A stretch of DNA of 64,000 nt from Paragyromitra xinjiangensis (Eukaryota; Ascomycota; Pezizomycetes; Pezizales; Discinaceae). This document shows positions 1 to 12,946 of this stretch, one piece after another. Below the pieces are notes generated by a model, which was not told where the DNA came from, ran no database searches, and saw only the letters and a list, made by a program, of their open reading frames with translations. The DNA is taken from assembly GCA_038503065.1 (NCBI GenBank), contig JBCAMK010000014.1:992001-1056000 (forward strand), in the 5' to 3' direction. A program made the position numbers and the translations under genes. Position 1 is the stretch's first letter, and every line of letters starts with the position of its first letter.

Positions 1-588
1 ACGTGGTTGGAGAGTGGTATTTTGTAACCGCACCTCTAGATCGGAAGATAGTCTTCACCTTTATTCACTAGTATATGATGGAAGGGGATTTGGGGGTTAT
101 TTATATATTACGGCCAGATAGGTTGAACTTGGAGTTGCAAGAGCCCGATATACTATAGCTACATGTAGCAGTAGTTGGAGGAGAATAAATGTTTTACCTT
201 AGTGGAAATTTTAAATATCGGCCATCTCTTAGTATCACTTTGTATATGGGTTGGCCGACGTTCAAGATACTCCTGTTTGAAAATGGGCATCCTTGGAATA
301 CGGGCCAGAACATATGTTTTCCTGGCAAAAGCGGTTACCACTAGGTGCGATAGTACCATAACCTAGATGGTTGGATGTACTCAATGAATCAATAAATCAA
401 TCAATTATAGTGGGAAACGACCAACGGGGGCAGGAGTTTAAGAGATCACATGCGTTTATAAGAACAAGAGAACTTTCGAGGAAAATATTTGCTAGTAAAC
501 TGATACGAGTTCCTTGCACGTGTACTGATTGCGGAAGTTGGGGCAGTATTTCCATTTTCGTATAAACATCCATTTACATCTATTTGTA

Positions 589-669
589 CAGCCGTGTAAG
601 AAAAGTCTTGACACCCTAGTAGCTGTTTCGCTAGTGAGGTGGGGTGTCAAGACTTTTCTTACGCGGCTG
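589..669. mobile_element. 81-bp hairpin MITE with TA target duplication
   Basis: The left arm CAGCCGTGTAAGAAAAGTCT and its continuation GACACC are mirrored at the right end (..GGTGTC AAGACTTTTC TTACGCGGCTG) with one mismatch in about 27 bp. The centre is only about 25 nt. TA dinucleotides flank it at 587-588 and 670-671, as for Tc1/mariner-type insertions. Almost the whole element is one foldback, so it is non-coding and non-autonomous. No second copy is present in the window. Confidence 0.8.
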
Positions 670-2313
670 TACACACTAAATCATGATCAGAGCCTAGCCT
701 CAATTCCAGACCTTTTGGGAAAACCGCTATTTATTTTGGTTGACGTGATTGCGTAGGGAGAATCCAGATTTTAAACACCAAATATTGAAAAAAATCTGGG
801 CGACTGCAACGTTAACGTGGGCGCGAGATTAATTAGAGCTAGAGCTAGAATATGATGTTTCAAGAGTTTTCGCTTGCGATCTATGTGCGCCCGGATTAAA
901 GGTATAGATGAGACTAGAAATTGCAGTTTTAAGTTCCTCTCAGGTTGGTTTCTATCGGCTCGTGCTAGTCTCGTACCCAGCCCATACTGCGCAGCAGCCT
1001 TAGGCAGTAGGAACGAGCCTAGGCTGGTGCTATAGGAAATCGGTATTGAGGGTTCTATGCCATGTGCACCATTCGGCGAATCGAGGTGCTTAAAATAGGC
1101 CCTATCGAGAACGCCTTTATTTTTATCTAAATTTATACCGGGGTATTATGGCGTAGTATCAATGACTGGATTTTCGGCGGGCCGATCCTTACCAGTCAGG
1201 GCAAAATACTTGGAATGCACCATGGTCACGTAGGAAAGATAAACGCAACATTTGTCTTAACAGAAGGTTTGATACTTGCCCCGTCTAGGATAGACAGGTG
1301 GCCTATCCCCTGGATCGTAGTCGGGTGTTTCCACGAACTACACTCAGCGAATTTGAAACACCTCAGCTTGGCATATTCATCACATCTCCCAGCAAATCCT
1401 TTTATTTTACAGCCGGGAATTCATAAACAGAGACTTAGCAAGGCATATTATCTCTGCTATAATTGGCAAGCTTAGGTTACAGACTTCTAGAAAAAACCGA
1501 GCAACTAAAGCCCAAAGTATTGAATTTTGCTGTGTGAGGAGCTACAATCTAGAGGATATTGATACGATAGAAGAATTGGGGATTCAAGGCGTTTGGAGGG
1601 ATAAAAAATACATAAAACGAAACTTGGAAGCGGTTAAGTAGCTTACTGGGAACAACCAATCAAAATAAATGGCTGAAACTTTGTGAGTAGAGAGGGTCGA
1701 CAAACTAGTAGCAATAAGGAAAAAGTGGGTACGAGAGGCTGTGGGCTGACAAAAGGGGCGGTTGGAAGCATCACGCCTGGAGAAGCCCCCGTTGAAGTGG
1801 GCTTGGTTTTGTTGGGATTCCAGTGCAAAGTTGCTCAAGAAAGGTGTTTTGGGGTCTTAGAGATATTGTGGCAGGATTCGGCGTGCCTTGGGCCCTGTAG
1901 AAAGTCCTACAACGAGTCATGCTGATGTTTGTTGACTTGTTTACAAAAGGTTGATCAGTATCATTTACCAGTGAGTTTATTAAATTTTTTGGGGTATGAA
2001 ATAAGAGTTTGGGGGTTCAGCTTATTGGTGGATGGGGGATAATCCCCTTTCGCAATTTAGTGTTGAATCCACCTATATATTGTTAGAGACTATATTGTAA
2101 ATCAAATTCTCACCTGCTACTAGTTAATATACTCCGGTTTGTATCGCCTGCAAACACAGAGGATGCACAACCTATTTTTCGCTTGTTTTGTCTGGCGCAT
2201 GTTGATGTGCAACGTATGAGAGCAAGCCAGTGAAGCTGGAGCTATTACCCGCAAATGTTTCGATCGGTTACACGAACTGTACCTCAAGCAGGGTAAGAAG
2301 AAAAAGTATCGTA

Positions 2314-2457
2314 TAGTTTCGAGTGATACCCTGGGGGGATCTCGCGCAACTAGGAGGGTGGTGGCACCTGTAAACGAGGTTGAAGGTCCTTTCTACTAAT
2401 TAAAAGTTTTATCCCTCTTGATTCCGTGGGATCCCCCGGGGATATCGCTCGAAAATA
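2314..2457. mobile_element. Degenerate 144-bp TIR element (MITE relic)
   Basis: The left end TAGTTTCGAGTGATACCC is mirrored by the right end, which reads TATTTTCGAGCGATATCC on the minus strand. Similarity continues through a GGGGGGATC / GGGGGATC block, so the imperfect TIR is about 28 bp. TA occurs on each side (2312-2313 and 2458-2459). The arms differ at several positions, which suggests an older insertion than the 81-bp hairpin. There is no coding capacity. Confidence 0.6.
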
Positions 2458-2628
2458 TATGGTAGAAGAAGCTACCGCGCATGCCTCCTCAGTCACCGTT
2501 TTTCTCGGCGGAAATATGGTCGGTTATGATATCAAGATTTAAGTTCTAAATTTAAAGATCTGATAATCGAAGATCGTTCCCCATTAGTATTGCCTTGCCA
2601 AATGTTACTACACGAGCGGAACTTGGTA

Positions 2629-2910
2629 CAGTTGCGTCAAACAAGTTCTTGCGGTTTTTGAGGTACCATGATGCAACATTAAGGCACTACGAGCCCCGCA
2701 GCACAACACCCCCAAATCTAGGAGGCTTCCCACAACTGAACTTTAACCATGCCAGTACAATAAAGGACATACTGTTAATGCTTTAAACAATAATGGCGAA
2801 ACATGATGCTTTCTTTTTTGTTGAATAGTAAATATTTTCATTGAGTGGTTCATGGCATCTGGTTGCATCGTGGTACTTCAAAACCCGCGAGAACTTGTTG
2901 GATGCAACTG
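2629..2910. mobile_element. 282-bp MITE, copy 1 of a two-copy family
   Basis: Terminal inverted repeats of about 50 bp begin CAGTTGCGTC and are flanked by TA (2627-2628 and 2911-2912), as for Tc1/mariner superfamily insertions. The interior matches the element at 20939-21222 along its whole length, including the blocks CACGAGCCCC / GCACAACACCCCCA and the stretch around CATGCCAGTACAATA. The element is non-coding. This copy has more differences between its arms than copy 2. Confidence 0.88.
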
Positions 2911-4288
2911 TACTAATATGAAACACGCAACCTATTCAACCAATCGTGTATCACAAACCTTTAGATGCCGAAAAACGGTGACTGACCCGCCGCGGCGACC
3001 GAGAAGGCATGCGCGATACCAAATGTACAATCTGAACCTATCGAAGGTATTCAAACGAAATATATTCTATTGGGGCTGGTTTAGCCGTTTGATAAACGAA
3101 TTCCTCTTATTTGATTAGTTACCAATCGTGGCTATGGCCGATATCTGGGTATCTTTTGTTAGTTGTATGATGATTTTACTGGGGCCAACGTATGAAGTTT
3201 TCAATCGCCAGTGCACACATATGGGAATAAGATAGTATAAATGTGGTTCAAATATGTGAAGTAGGTAGCGTCGTAGCTGGAAAAATTCCTTCTGAACCGA
3301 GTGATTTGGTGTGTCCCGGGGAAGTTACTCTCTAGGTATTGAAGGAGGATGCAGGAGGGCGCAAATACCTTTTTTTTGTATAGTGGTTGTAAAGACAACG
3401 GCTGGGTGGGTAGTGGAGATGCTTGACCCTTGGTGGAAAGGATAAAATATCCGGTTTTCAGTAAACCGTAATGGGAGAGAACTAGCTGTGGTAAATGGTC
3501 AAGTGAATACAATAGACTCTCGATATAAGTATACTCTATATAGGCATACGGTTCGGTGGTCCCCTTTTCACTTGCATAGCCCTGATCTAAGCATACATTT
3601 TTTTGACCCCGAGCGTATGTTTATACTGTACGTAGAACAGCCTAAAAACCCTGACAAACGGCCTATAATTAGCTCCTACTGCGTAGTTAAGATCTGAGGC
3701 CGAATACGCAGGCCACTCTCTGGGTTTGGTCCCACCGGCTCCTGTGCAATACTTGTACTGAGGACGTTTATATCGAGGTTTCATTGTAGGTACACAAACG
3801 CGAGTGTCAGTTATTCGCTTGATTCCCCGAGCCTCTGTACGCCTGCTCCAGATGATACATGTAAGTCAACCATATTTTCCGGTTGAAAACCAGATTGCCG
3901 TCTCGACCATACCACTGACACCTCCTTGGCAATATTTCTTTCACCATGCGAGTAAAACTGGTATCGGTGACCGCGCTTTTGGAATAGAACTGAGTGATAA
4001 AGAAACTAAAAGAGACAAGAGGTAAGAGCAAGATTTGTAGATACCGCGGTAGGCCAAAACGCAAAAAGAATGAGACGCAAAGAACTCCGGTCCGGTAAAA
4101 CTCCACATGGTCATCGCTGCTGTCACCATCGCTGTATCGGCCTTTATTACTGAAGCCACTCTAATTTTCGTCCACGTTGGGGGTCATATGGGCATTATAT
4201 GCAGCAGGTCCCACTTCTCATACGTCCATACCCAATAAACAGAATAAGCGGAAAGAAAAGAATGTGAAATTGGTGGAGGTTTCAGTTC

Positions 4289-5882
4289 TCAGGCGGAGAC
4301 CACATTAGGTTGTATTTGTTGTGGTGGGTAATTTCCGAGTTCAAGAATCTGTTTCATGAGGAAGCCCTTTTCGTCGATAAACTGCTCGTCCTCTGTAATT
4401 TGGCGCAGTTAGATTGGTTTCGCGGAGTTTCCATTCATTTTTACTCGTTAACGATATTGTGCGCTCACCCCTTCGATCATCGTGGAACTTTGGCAAAAAT
4501 GCGAGCAGTTTTTCACGATTCTTTAATAGAATATCTTGTACTGGCTTTGACTTTTTGGGGTTCGCAACGAAAACCTGTGGGTAGACATAAATACGTTTGA
4601 GCAAATAATAGTAATGGGAGGAAATCAATACTTTGAAGACGTGAAACGCTTCATATTGGATATTCTTGCTCTTATCCCTCAGCAAATTCATCGTCAACTT
4701 CAGGTGGTCAGGTGAGTCCACATAGGCAAGCATTATGTTATAGTTCGCTCTGTCAAGAAGGATTTCGCCGAGCAACTTAATTGATTGGCGTTTTGTGACA
4801 TAGTTTGGAGAGATTAAGAGCGTGTTGTATTTTAGGAAGAACTACGGAGAAATATTAGTAAATCCGAGGAGGGTGTTCGTTTGATTTAATGAAAAAGCAT
4901 CGCATAAGCAGTTAACGTACTCTGGCATAGTTTTGGTTAAGAAACTGTGCAACCATTGGTTTGTGCTTTGTCAGTAATTCCTAGCTCAGATCGTCAGTAC
5001 CCAGTGAACAACTCTGCCACCTATAGGGAATGCAGATATTGGGGTCAAACCCGAAAGGTGCCGAAGGCGTCGCTGGCAATATCAAAACTACCGCCCTGCA
5101 CGTAATCGAAGAATCTCCAAAATCTTTCATCGTAAAGCACCACCTGGGCTAGTGCTTGGTGCTTGAAGCTTTCCCGAAGGATCGTCCCGCAGTTGTTGGC
5201 AACGTCCTTGTTTTCATAACCTTTGACTAGTGTTATAAGAGTGTCTGGGCGGTTGATATGCAGATAGTCCACAGTAGGGAATCGGTTAATGGGTTGTGGA
5301 CAGTATCGGAGGAGCCCATTGAATAGTGCAGTGACGTCTTTCTTGGCCTAACAATGGTCGATAGTTAGCCAGGTGCGGACCGGTGTGGAAGCTGGGTGAG
5401 AATTCCGGAAACGGGGCAGACATGGTAGGGGGGCGTTTACCTCAAAATCCAGTCTGTGTAGATTATTCGCGAGTAATGGGAGCAGATCGATTGCATAGAC
5501 CTCTTGGGCGAGAACCTGAACCTGGTCTGGAATGGGGTCGGTTTCTGTTTCGCGAGCTGTTAGCAGAGCTTTGGAACCCGATAACTGTATGGTATGCTCA
5601 TATTCTCGCTCGTGGTAGGGGATCAAGAGGGGACGAAAACGGACGGACCTGCATTTCCTTGTAGTACGACCTTCATCTGAGCCAGTAGCCGTGAGACCTC
5701 TTCGGATGCCTGCGATGAGATGCACCCTTAATACTTCTGGTGGTCACCACAATTTAGATATGAAAGGCTCGACTCACACGTCGTTTCTCAAGTGGAAGAT
5801 CCATACGCAAGATAGACTCTCGAACGGCTCGCACAAGGTCCTGGGGGGTCTTTTGGCGGTTTCTACCAAAGAGGAACGACAT
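4289..5882 (-). CDS. HYM1: Hym1/MO25 family scaffold protein (8 exons)
   Basis: MO25/CAB39 homologue, known as Hym1 in yeast. The family is an armadillo-like helical scaffold that works with germinal-centre (STE20-type) kinases and the NDR/Cbk1 (RAM/MOR) pathway controlling polarity and cell separation. Exons on the minus strand are 5882-5778, 5709-5649, 5556-5441, 5347-5051, 4980-4921, 4841-4632, 4574-4469 and 4392-4289. All joins keep frame, giving 352 residues, a normal family length. The start [20 protein letters not shown] is the expected N-terminus. Family hallmarks include [59 protein letters not shown] and [20 protein letters not shown]. Introns have GT..AG ends and CTAAC/CTAAT-like branch sites. 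The 57-nt sixth intron is a multiple of three and has no stop. I see no lesion, so the gene is probably functional. Confidence 0.95.
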
Positions 5883-7483
5883 AGCCACTATAGGACTGGA
5901 TTAAACAAGACGGGTGTGTGGTCTTAGGGATGAGATCTAGGGGAAGATCTATTGTATGAGAAAGGGGGATGGGAGAGATTTGAGACCAAACGGATGTTGA
6001 AGCTCTGCGATGCAATAACCGAAGCTTAATCTTCTGATAGTAAGCGGGGACACAGGAGGATGATTGTTCAGTGCCTGCAGGCTCTCGTGTTGGGATTAAA
6101 GTGGAGGGTAACAGCACCAGAGGAGTTCCCTGGAACACGGCAGTCTTGGCACGGAAGGAGGCTTTGGTCAACCTTCAAGTGATACGGTTCTTGGCCAACG
6201 AATTCATATCTATAGGATAGCATGAGGTCTTGAGTCTTTAAGAGGTGAGTGACCCTAACTGCTTTAGATCGTTGAGCTAAAGGTCAGAAGAAAGGTAAGG
6301 TAAGGTAAAGAACCTCCAGCTTTGGTGATAGGCACACACACAACTGCTTACAGGCTATGTATCTGCATGCTTATGTGGCGGTATCCTGGTTAGGTGTTCA
6401 TATGGTTGTGTGTCCTTTCTGCAGAAAGTATTCTAGGTACATGTCCTTCGGAATTAGGTGCCCAACAAACCGCTGGCGATTTGTGGATATGTATCCACGT
6501 TAACGCCTCACTACGTACATGTAGTTCCTCTGCCTGTAGTTACTGATATAAATAGAAAAGTTGACTGACCCTAACCCAAATGCTTGCCAGGGGTCAAGCA
6601 TCTGCTAACTCTGTTGGGTGATGCGCGTGCGCTCCTGGCATCAAAGGAGGAATGCGATTGGGCAAACCAGAGATCTGGGACCTGGGCGGTAGCAGACCCA
6701 ACCGCCTTTGACTATGGCACTGTGCGCGGACAAGGCTGGCCGGCATCGTCCTCATCGTCCTCATCGCTCTCATCCTCTCGCGTCAAGTTCGGTGCCGCCT
6801 CTGCGCCGAGGCTCTTGTAACGTTCTCTGGTCATTTGGTGAACGTTCAGCCCGATCGCTCCCAGTCTCTACCCGTCGCCGTCGCCGTCGCCGTCGCCGCC
6901 GTCGCCGCCGCCGCTCCGCTGACGTCCCGCCGCCCACGGTCTCGGATTTTCGCTCGTTCCTCTTTTGTGTGGCTCTTGCTCCTCTTCTGCGTTTCCAATC
7001 CCAGCTTACCGGTAATTGGCACATATCGGAAAACACAAACCGCGAAACAAGAAAACAACACAGAAAACACGGAAACGAAAGGCGAACAAAAAGCAAATAG
7101 ATTTTTTCAGAACTCTACTACTGCTTCGCCAGTTTTTTTTTCAGTACCTGTCACTGGCCATCCTTCAATTCCGCTATCGATACTTTATTTATAGGAGGCC
7201 ACCTTGGCTCTGTCTGTTTACCGATAGTGATCCGCTTTTTCCGAGGGCAGTTATGCTATTTTGTCGAAATCCACGGTAGTCGTCCTTGTCCCAGCTCTCA
7301 ATTATTCTTCTTGACCTTCCTGGAGTCGGGGGAGGCGACCTCGTCGAGGTTTCGCCCTCCGCCTCTACTAGTTCTACCGGTACGTCTCATTACGAACTAT
7401 TATCGCCAGCGACCATCGTCGCCTCTCCCTATCATTTGGCTCCTCCTACTGTGGAGTCTTTGCTGCTAGTTTCAGCGTTGGCG
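5883..7483. promoter_or_regulatory. Divergent intergenic region between HYM1 and the RasGEF gene
   Basis: About 1.6 kb separates the two divergent start codons and should hold both promoters and the RasGEF 5' UTR. A short AAGGTAAGGTAAGGTAA direct repeat lies near 6293. A GTCGCC/GCC trinucleotide run lies at about 6872-6915, and an AC-rich, purine-rich stretch at 7020-7095. No protein-coding ORF in this stretch looks real. Transcription start sites cannot be placed from sequence alone. Confidence 0.45.
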
Positions 7484-10400
7484 ATGGATGAGCCTCTGCC
7501 CGAATTACCTGTTGCTCCCCCACCACCACCGCATCATCAACAAAATCCTAGGCGAAGGCTTGAGAGAAAGTTCGCTCCTCTAGCAATCGCCCCCACCCGG
7601 AGCCTAGAACGAAAACAGCAGGATGCTAGGTTAGATGGTGCGAAGTCTGGTATTGAGCGGCCACGAACGAAGGAGCCAAGTTTTACGTCTAATGCAATGG
7701 GCATTCAGGCTCCGGCAAATCGTGGCCATCAGTTCACTGTTGGAAATATTAGTAATGGCTTGATATACTTAAGGTACCACCCGACCCTTCACCTTCGAAT
7801 TTCTTTATTCGCTGGATGCGTATTTTGTGCATGTCAGCCTGAGGGAAGGAAGCCGGCTTTCATCTTAGTAATCGGGGGATTCTTAGTGTGGGCTTTTCTA
7901 AGACAGAAAGATGAATAAGAAAATTTCTGGAAAGGTTTCTCCCTGCTGATTATTATGTGATTGTTGAAATAGACCAGTTATTCGACCAGCGCACGACCTG
8001 CAGCGGGAATTCGTACTACCCCCCAATACTCCCCCGAGCTCGGCTGAAGAAAGAAACAGCAAGGATTGGCAGCAAGCCCACGTAGATGTGGTCGATCGGC
8101 AAGTCAAGAAGCAGCTACCCCCAACACCTCCTCCAAAAACACCTCCTAGGACAAGGTGTGGAGGTGAGGACAAGTTGGATCCTTTCATCAAGTCCTCCCC
8201 ACCAATCCCGCGGACTAGACACCATCGTGCCCATTCTTACAGTACTGTAAATGATAATTGTCCATCTTTCAAACTACCGGATTTTGGAGGATTTCGGGTG
8301 AAAATTGATCAAGTTGACGGGCCAACTGGAGAACGGGAGAGGCCAAGAACAGCAGGTCATCAGAATTCTTTCCAAGCACTTGATGTTCAGATTCCTCATT
8401 ATAACCTTGGGTCCCCGCATTTTTCACCCAATGGTACGCCGTTCCTTTACGGTGCGTCTAGCCTACATGTTCCGTCACTCCAAGGCGAGCTCGGTACCGC
8501 ATCAACCATTTCCCAACATGCAGATTTTCGATGGCTTTGGCCTGGTGCTGATCCAACATCACTCCTGCCTTCCGCTATCCCAAGCCCTATGCACACCCCT
8601 TCAATCATCTCCTCCTCCACGGCAGACACCCAAATCCCTTTTATGTCTTTATCTTCTCTAATATCGTCTTCTGCTCAACGACGGATCGGTCCTGATATTT
8701 TTGACGATCTTTCTTTCCCTCCGAGCTCCGAGGATCCACAAATAGTACGATATGATCCACGTACCCAAGAAATCAGTGCGGCTATACCGGCGCGAATAAT
8801 ATCCCAGATAACCTCAGCAAAATTTGTGGATTATCATCTTCTATCCGATTTCTTTCTTACGTTTCGGCTATTTATGTCGCCTTCGGACCTCGTCGCTTAT
8901 CTAATCACAAGACTCCATTGGGCTTTTAATCGAGATGATGATATAGGAAGGGTTGTGCGAGTGCGAACCTTTGTTGCCGTCAGGCATTGGCTGTTAAATT
9001 ACTTTGCTGATGACTTTGTTCCTTCTTTACCTTTGAGGGAACAGTTTGTTAAGTCATTGAATAAGTTGTCTTGTACAGTTCGTGATGGTGGTAATCCTTC
9101 CGATATGAAGATCATCCGAGAACTTAAGAGATGCTGGAGAAGGACCTGTGTTTTATACTGGGATGCTCCGATATATGCGGAAATCAGCATTGATCAAGAT
9201 ATCATACCAGGTGGCTCCCCTGGAGTGAGATATGATCCTTCGAGGCCACCATCGTCAATTTTAAGGCCACGAACAGCAGCGCCTAGGCTTGAATCACTGT
9301 TACCGGAACACAGTTCTGGGACGGATGCATTCATTAAACAAGTTATTGACGCACCAACAACACCCAAGGACCCAAGAGAGAAGTCGCTTCGTTTCAACTC
9401 AAGGCCATCAAGCAATTCTAGCAACGAGCGAATGAAGACACCTTCTCTCCCTTGTTTTGCTCCAGAACGCACATCGGCCGTATCTCGGGCCGCCCCGGCA
9501 GCTCATTCTCCTTGGAAGCCGAAGTCAACAAAAGAGCACACACCGACAGGCACTATCAACACACCTGAGGGTACAAATAAAAAGCTTCGGCCGTCGCCTC
9601 ACAAACGATCGGGGTCATTTTCTGATGCGCTGAGAGACACTCGTGAACCTTTGCCGTTACCCAAATCACTTGCACGGTCAACTCATTTGCTTATGGCCTT
9701 CCCATACGCTGGCTCCCTTGTCAGAGGAAACCTGTTTCCACCAACACCTGCATATGTCGAAGTTGTTGCACCGTCAACGCCGGTCAACGAATTGGCCAGT
9801 CTCGCTGCCCTTACTATATTCAATTCATCAAATAGCGGCACAGTGACAGCGAGACCCTTGCAAAGAATACATGACCCAATGCATAGAAATAAGAATGCCA
9901 ATGGACCAGGCATGAAAAAATTCTTAGGTAGTGTTAGGAGAGTACTTAGCGGGAAGGCTAGCGGAAACGTAGGTGGTAGCACGGTGCAATTAGCTGCTAG
10001 ACCTTTTCACCATAAATCTCCGCTCGGGGCGACACCAGAGAATTTGTCTGTAGCAAGATTTATGGCTGCAAACATATCAAGAGACAATGCACGTGTGCTA
10101 GGAGATTCAAAGGCGGCCCGAATGGATTTGCTTGGTGCTGGAGTGGTAGAAGCTTTTGAGAAGGCAATGCAAGAGGAGATGGCTGCAGAAGATATCGAGT
10201 GGGGACTGGAAAACTTCGCTCAGGTTAATGAGGAGGGAATTTTCCTACAAAACGATGAAGTTCGACTAGATGGGGTGATGGATAATCAAGTGGATGAAAC
10301 GGCAGAGGTAGGAAGCACTGTTAGTCAAGACGGAAGTGCATCGCCAGAGTTTGCAGAAGTCTTGTCTTCGCGATTAGCGACAAGGCCAAGTAATATTGAT

Positions 10401-12946
10401 GACAACAGAAATCCGCCCCATAGCCTCGCGGCCTCAAAGACAAAGCTTCCGTTACCGAGTCGATTGGGGGAAAATGACTCACAGTATCAAGACACCAGCT
10501 CATCGGTAGAAACTGACTCAATCATCTTCTCTGGAAATGCCCGGCTACCTCGCAGAAGCAAGTCGTTTTCTTTTGAGAGTTTTCAGCGAAATCCATATGT
10601 ATCACAATTTAGTGGAATGGACAACAAATCTCTGCATTCTTCACGGTCTTTCTCTACTAGGCGGATAAACTCCGGTCGTAGTCAATACGGCACTGGAATG
10701 AATGATATTTCAGAAGCTTTTGATCAGCTCGACTCGCCAGAGGATCAACGTAATTGCGACCTGCAGCCTTCAAGAATGCTACGGCGTAGGCCTGGGGGAG
10801 ATTTGAGAGCCGCTGCTACCATGGGAGATTTAGAAATGCCAAGGCCAAGGTCGGCAGGCTCTGTTGGTACCGCGACTTTCTCTACGGCAGATACCTTTGG
10901 AGTGTCAGTATATCACAGACCTACATCGACAATAGCAACCTCAAGAGCCAATTCTCCACATCAGCAGTTTCTGGCAGGTGTTGTTTCCCTCGGAGCTGTA
11001 GCTCAAGGTGGGGGTGTCCTAAAACAAAGAACCTTGGAGTCCCTAGGGCGTTTGTCAATTGCTCGCTCTCTCGGACTGGACCCGAAGGTTTCCTTCGAGG
11101 TTGGTGTGCAAAAGCTACGGGATCTTCCAGACACTGAAAGCGACGATGGAGGAATTGAGGTCGCGCTAATGAAGTTGGAGGGTACTTATCAGAAAAAGAA
11201 ATCAGAAATTTCCCCAATAAAGGATGTGAAGACTTCGAAGAAACTTACGTCAATAAGGTCTTGCGAATCCAAGAATTCTTCTTTGGCTATGGTTGATGAT
11301 TGTGGGTCGGAGAGAACGTTCGGGCTAGATGGTGTTGATGACGAGGAAGATCACCTAAGGAGGATGAAAAGAAGGCAAAAGCAAGTTTTTGATCACGTTC
11401 CATTAAAAACACCCTTGGTTGGGGGAGAAATCTCAGCTGCGCAGTCAGTGGATGATGATTCAACTAAGATTGTCATGACCAGTGAGGGGTCGGAAAGATC
11501 TGTGCCAATTCTCGAGCGAGGGCTATCCATCAATACGTCTCATTTCCGGGACACTATGATGTCCAATCAGTCGCTTACTACTCATCACCGTGCACTGTCC
11601 AACGCGTCGGTAGCCATTATGCAACGGGGGCTCTCGCCTCGCCCTTCACCGAATGACACCGCCCTGCGAAGCGTAGACTCAGGGCTAGAAAAACATTTAA
11701 ATAAATCAAAGGAGCATCTTAGGGATGATATCAGCGAAATCTCTTCAGAGTTGTCATTTGAGGCAGTCCAGCCGGAAGCGAGTCTCTCGTCGATGTTCCC
11801 GCCGATGCAGCCAGGCACAATTATCGCGGAGCTCGGGATACCATCACATCCACTTCGGCACCCACCTTCTCCCCCACTTACTCTAGATCAACCACCACCG
11901 AATCCCCTTAATCAGACAACTCTCACTGGGAATGGATCAACTTACCCTGCGCAAGGTGCTCGTGCAGAAACATATCGGAGCTCTGGACCTTCAACGCATG
12001 CGTCCTCGGGCGTGCTTAGCGAGAGACAAAATAACAATTCAGACAGCTCGATACGGCCTTCATCGATTCATTTGCCATTTATTCTTGCCTACGATTCGGA
12101 GCTCCTCGCGAAACAATTCACATTGATAGAGAAGGACGCATTAATGGAAGTAGATTGGAAGGAGCTAGTTGAGCTAAGGTGGAGCCAAACAAGTTCAACT
12201 GTAAGGGATTGGGTAGAATTTTTGAATTCGAAAGATATTAGAGGGGTTGAGGTGGTTATTGCCAGGTTTAATTTGGTAAGTCGCCTGTCAGTATGTCTGA
12301 TGTGCCTTGCTAACTGGCAATAGATGTGCAAATGGGCAAGATCTGAGATAGTTATGACTAAGGACATTCATGAACGAGCTAAAACGATTGTTAAACTGAT
12401 CCATATCGCTGCCCATGCAAGAAGGCTTCAAAACTTTGCAACAATGTACCAAATAACAATTGCACTTTTGACAGCAGACGTAGCACGTTTACGGCGAACA
12501 TGGACCTTGGTTTCCCTCGCTGATTTGAGCACGTTTAAAGAAATGGAAGCTTTGGTTCAGCCAGTACGAAATTTTCACAACCTTCGAACAGAAATGGACA
12601 AGGTTACTGGCGAATCGGGCTGTATACCCTTTGTTGGTATGATACCATACTCCCGTAATCGCAGATATGACTGTTAATTAGAATCTCGCGTATAGGAATT
12701 TTTACGCATGATCTAATTCTCAATGCTCAGCGCCCACTACTCATTGCTACATCGTCAACAGCTGAACCGCTGGTAAATTTTGAGCGACATCGGACTACAG
12801 CCGCAATTGTCAAGAGGCTCCTTCGCCTAATTGAAGCATCACATAAATACGATTTTAAGGCTGTCGATGGTGTTTGTGAAAGATGCCTTTGGATTGCTTC
12901 CCTTTCAGATGAGGAGATACGGGATTTGAGTAAGGGTTTAGACTAG
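7484..12946 (+). CDS. LTE1: LTE1-like guanine nucleotide exchange factor (RasGEF), 4 exons
   Basis: Large Cdc25-type exchange factor for a Ras-like GTPase. Exons are 7484-7773, 7973-12275, 12324-12636 and 12696-12946; frames join to 1718 residues. The start MDEPLPELPVAPPPPP is the first in-frame ATG. A RasGEF N-terminal domain lies at about residues 360-460 (LLSDFFLTFRLFMSPSDLVA, VRVRTFVAVRHWLLNYFADD). About 1000 residues of low-complexity, Ser/Pro-rich linker follow. The catalytic RasGEF domain lies at about 1467-1715 (YDSELLAKQFTLIEKD, ARFNLMCKWARSEIV, RLQNFATMYQITIAL, IPFVGIFTHDLILN). A RasGEFN far from a C-terminal catalytic domain fits fungal LTE1, which in yeast promotes mitotic exit and polarity signalling. 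A Bud5/Cdc25-type assignment is less likely because there is no SH3 domain and the linker is very long. No lesions are visible. Confidence 0.88.

Larger units (their letters stand above)
1..4288. other. Non-coding region downstream of HYM1, with three MITE-like elements
   Basis: I find no convincing gene here. The open frames are short, of random composition, and match no family I recognise. The only structure I can support is three small inverted-repeat elements listed separately (589-669, 2314-2457, 2629-2910). The rest is mixed AT-rich sequence that may be old decayed transposon DNA, but no recognisable protein remnant is visible. Confidence 0.6.

Noticed and set aside
3201..4106. Open frames of 65-103 codons in the left flank
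   Set aside because: They have random-like composition, overlap in several frames and match no motif. Neither length nor context supports genes.
6708..7194. Overlapping Arg/Ala-rich frames at 6708-7194
   Set aside because: They come from a GTCGCC/GCC trinucleotide tract read in several frames. The region is better explained as promoter and 5' UTR of the RasGEF gene.
7286..7483. Upstream extension of the RasGEF first exon
   Set aside because: The frame is open but has no ATG before 7484. MDEPLPELPVAPPPP is the first Met, so I start there.
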